64,000 nt of DNA from Gammaproteobacteria bacterium (lineage in GTDB: Bacteria > Pseudomonadota > Gammaproteobacteria > Ga0077536): the NCBI GenBank assembly GCA_009692365.1, contig SHZJ01000001.1:1-64000 (forward strand), in the 5' to 3' direction. The notes under the pieces were generated by a model. The model searched no databases. It had not been told where the DNA came from and saw only the letters and a list, made by a program, of their open reading frames with translations. Below are positions 59,848 through 64,000 of this stretch, in pieces. Position 1 is the first letter of the stretch. Each line of letters starts with the position of its first letter. Both the position numbers and the translations under genes were made by a program.

Positions 59848-61112
59848 GGCGGATTTATACCGCGTTGTGGTTGGGCTGCCTGCCGCTGATACTCGGGCGC
59901 CTTGCGTGGCAGGCGTTGCGCAATCCGGCCTACCGTGACCGCTGGCGCGAGCGCTTGGGTTGCTACCGCTCGCTGCCACGTTTGGACTCGCCCATCTGGG
60001 TCCACGCGGTTTCGGTGGGGGAGGTCGGCGCCGCGGCGCCGCTGATCAGGGAACTGCGCGAACGCTATCCCTTCAGGGATATTCTCATCACGACCACCAC
60101 CCCCACGGGCGCTGCGAGCGTGGCCCGTCAGTTCGGTGAAACCGTTCATCACGCCTATTTCCCTTATGACATTCCGTGGGCGGTCAGTAAATTTTTGCGG
60201 CGTTTTAAACCGCGCATGTTATTGCTGATCGAAACCGAACTGTGGCCCAACGTGCTCCATCAATGCACCCAGCAACACACCCCCGTGGTCTTGGTCAACG
60301 GACGGATGTCTGAGCGCTCGGCACGACGCTATCGCTATCTCGGCCAGTTGGTCCACGGCATGCTTGCGCAACTCACGATGGTGGCCGCCCAAACCTTGGC
60401 AGACGCCGAGCGTCTGCGACATCTGGGCGTGCCTCGATCGCGGCTGGCGGTCACCGGCAGCCTTAAGTTCGACGTGCATTTGCCGGCCAGCATTTTTGAG
60501 GAGGGGGCGGCGATCCGCCGGGAGTTGGGCGTCAGCCGGCCGGTTTTAGTCGCGGGCAGCACGCGCGAGGGCGAGGAAATTATCCTGCTGCGGGCCTTCC
60601 GGCTGTTGCGGCATCAGTTTCCGGACGCGCTCTTGGTGGTGGCGCCGCGACATCCCGAGCGCTTTGAGGCGGTCGCCGAGTTGATCCGGCGCGAAGGCTG
60701 GCATTGCCTGCGACGGCGCGACCAAACCGCTTGTGGCGTGGCGACCGAGGTTTTTTTGCTGGACTCCATGGGCGAGTTACTGCGCTTCTACGCGGCCGCA
60801 GACGTCGCTTTTGTGGGCGGCAGCCTCATGCCCCTGGGGGGGCACAACATGCTGGAGCCGGCGAGTCTAGGCGTCCCGGTGGTGACCGGGCCGCACGTCT
60901 TCAATTTTTTGGAAATTTCGAGCAAGTTAGTGGCGGTCGGCGCTTTGCGGATTGCCGCCGATGCGCCGGCACTCGTCGACACCCTCGCGCACTGGCTGGC
61001 GAACCCCGACCAACGCGACGACGCCGGACTCGCCGGCCGCCAAATGGTCGCCCACAATCGAGGCGCCACCGTTAGCGTCCTCGAACTACTCGCGAACGCC
61101 GGACTGCAGTGA
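59844..61112 (+). CDS. waaA: 3-deoxy-D-manno-octulosonic acid transferase
   Basis: IWVHAVSVGEVGAAAPLIREL; TTTPTGAASVARQF; FVGGSLMPLGGHNMLEPASLGVPVVTGPHVFNF. Confidence 0.97.
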   Translation: MRRIYTALWLGCLPLILGRLAWQALRNPAYRDRWRERLGCYRSLPRLDSPIWVHAVSVGEVGAAAPLIRELRERYPFRDILITTTTPTGAASVARQFGETVHHAYFPYDIPWAVSKFLRRFKPRMLLLIETELWPNVLHQCTQQHTPVVLVNGRMSERSARRYRYLGQLVHGMLAQLTMVAAQTLADAERLRHLGVPRSRLAVTGSLKFDVHLPASIFEEGAAIRRELGVSRPVLVAGSTREGEEIILLRAFRLLRHQFPDALLVVAPRHPERFEAVAELIRREGWHCLRRRDQTACGVATEVFLLDSMGELLRFYAAADVAFVGGSLMPLGGHNMLEPASLGVPVVTGPHVFNFLEISSKLVAVGALRIAADAPALVDTLAHWLANPDQRDDAGLAGRQMVAHNRGATVSVLELLANAGLQ

Positions 61113-61610
61113 TCTCAGGCGGCGGCCCCGCGGTCGCGCGCCTCAAACCGTCCAACAAGCGGTGGACCCATGCGCCGCGCAGGCAGGGTCGCGCCGCCCG
61201 GCGCTGGGCGGGCACTGCGCGCTCCGACCCGCGCCTGCCCCCACCGCCGCAAGTACGCGGCCGACCGCCGCCCGGGTGGGGCGCCCTCATCTCGCGGGGC
61301 CAAGGCCTGCGAGGGCGCATCCAAGCCCAGCCCCCGCGGCAGCATGACGCGGCCCTCGCGGCAAAACACGCCGTCTCCAAGGGCCCGCCCGACCCGGCGC
61401 TGCCGCCCGCTGCCGGGAGCCCGGTTGGCAACGGGGAGGCTGGCAGCGGGGCCAGGCCGCCAGCGTTGCTCGGTTTCAGCGTCCTAGCACCGTCAAGGAC
61501 AGGGCCGGACGCCCCCGCACAAAATTTAAGACGACTGTGCTAGCTTGCCAGAACTTGGCCCGCGCGGCGGGGCCGAACGGGTCAAGACTTGCCCAACTAG
61601 GTGCCATTGC

Positions 61611-62177
61611 ATGCGCTCCGAACCTCCATTCATCGGCGCTACACCGCCCAGCCCGGCGCTGGTCAGGCCGGTGATCCTCGACATCGAAGCGTCCGGGTTT
61701 GGGCGGGGCAGTTACCCGATTGAAATCGGCGTCGCGCTCGATTCTGGCCGCAGCGAATGCTTTCTCATTAAGCGCGAGTTGGACTGGACCCACTGGGACC
61801 CAGCGGCGGCGAGCCTGCACGGGATCTCGCCTGGGCTGCTGTTAACGTCTGGACGGCCACCGCGCGAAGTGGCCCAGCGTCTGAATCAACTGCTGACCGG
61901 TCTTACGGTCTATAGCGATGCGTGGGGCACCGACAGTTCGTGGCTGGCGTTGCTGTTTGAGCGAGCGGAATTACCGCAGCATTTTCGGCTGGATGCTTTG
62001 GTGGGTTTGCTGAGCGAGGCGGAGAAAACCATCTGGGCGGAGTCCAAGGTATTCGTGCGCAATGATTTGCGCCTGACGCGGCACCGTGCCAGCGCGGATG
62101 CGCTGATTCTACAAGCTGCTTATCTGCGCGCCAAAGCTGCCGGGGCCGCAGCATCGAGGCGGCAAACGCTAGCGTAA
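61611..62177 (+). CDS. DnaQ-like 3'-5' exonuclease-family protein
   Basis: VILDIEASGFGRGSYPIEIGVAL; SDAWGTDSSWLALLFE; HRASADALILQAAYL. Confidence 0.82.
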   Translation: MRSEPPFIGATPPSPALVRPVILDIEASGFGRGSYPIEIGVALDSGRSECFLIKRELDWTHWDPAAASLHGISPGLLLTSGRPPREVAQRLNQLLTGLTVYSDAWGTDSSWLALLFERAELPQHFRLDALVGLLSEAEKTIWAESKVFVRNDLRLTRHRASADALILQAAYLRAKAAGAAASRRQTLA

Positions 62178-62750
62178 CCAGGCCTGGATGGCTTTGAACT
62201 GGGGGTGGCGGGAGTCTCGCAGCCACTCAAAGACCACCGATTCCGCGCTGACCACGTTGACCCGGCACGCCCGCAGACGGTCCAGGGCGTTCTGATAATT
62301 TTCCAGACGGCGCGAGCAAATGGCGTCTTCGACGACAAACACCTCCGCCCCCGTGGCTAGCAGGTCTTGCGCTGTCTGCAGCACGCAGATGTGAGCTTCC
62401 ATGCCCACCACCACCACGTGGCGCCGCTCGAGGGCGGCAATCGCCGCGGGAAACCCTTCTGCATCCATACAGCTAAACGCCGTTTTGACGAAGGTTTTGC
62501 AATTTTTGGGGAGGGCCTTGGCCACCATCGGGTGCGTGCTCCCCAAACCATTGGGGTACTGTTCGGTGTGGAGCACCGGCACCTCGAGCAGGGTCGCAGC
62601 GCGGGCGAGCAGGGCGGTGTTTTGCAACACGCGATTAAGCACTTTGGCCGGCATCGCCTCGCCCAGTTTGCTTTGCACATCCACAATTAACAGGATCGTA
62701 TTCTCGACCGCACATTTCAACGCTCCAGTGATCCGGTTGTTGCTTGCCAT
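62169..62750 (-). CDS. Isochorismatase-family cysteine hydrolase
   Basis: ILLIVDVQSKLGEAMP; KTAFSCMD; VVVVGMEAHICVLQTAQDLL. Confidence 0.92.
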   Translation of the reverse strand: MASNNRITGALKCAVENTILLIVDVQSKLGEAMPAKVLNRVLQNTALLARAATLLEVPVLHTEQYPNGLGSTHPMVAKALPKNCKTFVKTAFSCMDAEGFPAAIAALERRHVVVVGMEAHICVLQTAQDLLATGAEVFVVEDAICSRRLENYQNALDRLRACRVNVVSAESVVFEWLRDSRHPQFKAIQAWLR

Positions 62751-62758
62751 GCGAACCG

Positions 62759-64000
62759 CTAGCGAAGTGCCGGGGCGGTCGGGGTCGCGGCGATCACGCC
62801 GGGTTTCAACCAAGAGTTAGTCAGCGCGATATCGGTGGGGGCGAGCGTGCCGGCGGCTTGTTTAAGGCGCAGTAGGTTGAGAATGTAGTCGTAGCGGGCG
62901 CGCGCAAGGTCGCGTCGCGCTTGGGATAAGCCGCGTTCCGCGGTGACCACATCCACCGATGTGCGGGTGCCTACATCGAAGCCCGCCAGGGTCGATTCCA
63001 GCGCCGCCGCCGAGGAAATGACAGATTGCCCCAAGGCCTGCACCGCGCTGATTTGCGTGACCACTCCGAGGAAGGATTCACGCGCCCGGCGGTAGGTAGC
63101 CCGACGGCTACGCTCTAGTCTTTCCAGCGCGGCGGCGTGGTTATGACTGGCCTGGCGGGTTTGCGACACCACCGTGCCACCGCTATAAATTGGCACGTTC
63201 AAGCGAATGCCAATATCGCTGTGGGTCGTTTGGACGTCGCCAAATTGCCCGCCGGCGTTGTTATAGCCGTGGCTGCCGTCAATATCGATGGTGGGATAAT
63301 GCCCTGCGCTGGCGATGTCGATATCGTCTTGGGCAATGTCCGTGGCCACCAGCGCCGCCGCGACGTCGAGGTTCTGATTGATGGCGGTTTCTGTCCAGCG
63401 CGTGACGTCGTTGGGCGAGGGGCGTTCCAACGGCAGCCGGTCCCCCAGCGTCCACAGGCTGGCCGGATAATCTCCGGTGACCTCGCGGAGTCCTTCTTCC
63501 GCGTTCTGCACCGCGTTTTCCGCGGTAATGACTTGGGCCACCGCCCGGTCGTAACCGGCCTGCGCTTCTTGCACGTCGGTGATGGCGATCAAGCCCACCT
63601 CGAAGCGTTGTTTCGCCTGCTCCAGTTGCCCGCCGAGGGACTCGCGCTCGGCGCGGGCGAAGCTGAGGTCGTCCTGCGCGCCCAAGACGGCGAAGTAGCG
63701 TTCGGCCAGCCGCACCATCAAGCCCTGCCAGGCGGCATCGACTTCTAGTTGCGCCTGATGCAGCCGTTTATCGGCCTGCTGCAAGCGCACATAGCGGTCG
63801 TGGTGGTAGACCGGTTGGCGCAAGGTGATGCGGTAATCAGAGCCCTCGTAGGAGGCGGAGCGTCCAGCCGGGTCTTGCTCGGTGGTGATGTCCAGCGAAT
63901 TGGTGCTGCCCCCCACAGTGAAGGCTAGTTCGGGCTTCCACAGCAGCGCGCGGGCCTGCGGGATGTCTTCGGCGACCGCGAGCGCGTTCTCCTGCGCCTC
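62759..64000 (-). CDS. tolC: TolC-family type I secretion/efflux outer membrane protein (partial, runs off right edge)
   Basis: OEP repeats; minus-strand frame stays open through 63916 to 64000 (EAQENALAVAEDIPQARALLWKPELAFTVGGSTNSLDI), so the track start is internal. Confidence 0.9.
   Translation of the reverse strand, partial: EAQENALAVAEDIPQARALLWKPELAFTVGGSTNSLDITTEQDPAGRSASYEGSDYRITLRQPVYHHDRYVRLQQADKRLHQAQLEVDAAWQGLMVRLAERYFAVLGAQDDLSFARAERESLGGQLEQAKQRFEVGLIAITDVQEAQAGYDRAVAQVITAENAVQNAEEGLREVTGDYPASLWTLGDRLPLERPSPNDVTRWTETAINQNLDVAAALVATDIAQDDIDIASAGHYPTIDIDGSHGYNNAGGQFGDVQTTHSDIGIRLNVPIYSGGTVVSQTRQASHNHAAALERLERSRRATYRRARESFLGVVTQISAVQALGQSVISSAAALESTLAGFDVGTRTSVDVVTAERGLSQARRDLARARYDYILNLLRLKQAAGTLAPTDIALTNSWLKPGVIAATPTAPALR

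Overview
This 64 kb, GC-rich window looks like a gammaproteobacterial chromosome, read from sequence and ORF translations only. Most of it is housekeeping DNA: a metY-rimP-nusA-infB-rbfA-truB-rpsO-pnp block, rpsP-rimM-trmD-rplS, surE-pcm-nlpD, mltD-methyltransferase-rnhA-dnaQ, argD-argF, hldE-hldD-waaA, adk, apt, mrcB, xerD and dsbC. The accessory parts are: (i) a NHLM/NHLP-type RiPP (bacteriocin) export module at the left edge, cut by the window, with no precursor peptide visible; (ii) an RND/MMPL exporter, an SBP56 methanethiol-oxidase-like protein and a fused SCO1-MauG/di-haem peroxidase in tight order (candidate mto operon); (iii) a Ser/Thr-kinase-like protein with a C-terminal cyclic-nucleotide-binding domain, overlapping a GspE/PilB ATPase, whose HRD catalytic Asp is Asn and whose glycine loop is degenerate (predicted pseudokinase); (iv) an unlisted 31-aa transmembrane ORF just upstream of a short PuuD-like membrane protein; (v) several tandem repeats, including an 11-bp minisatellite, a 6-bp (Asp-Ala)n array in a GYF2/pentapeptide protein, a 15-bp array in a histone H1-like protein and a 32-bp duplication; (vi) a strongly structured intergenic segment near 18.6-18.8 kb. 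No CRISPR arrays, IS elements, prophage or rRNA genes were recognised. No database search was run, so product names rest on motif and family recognition.
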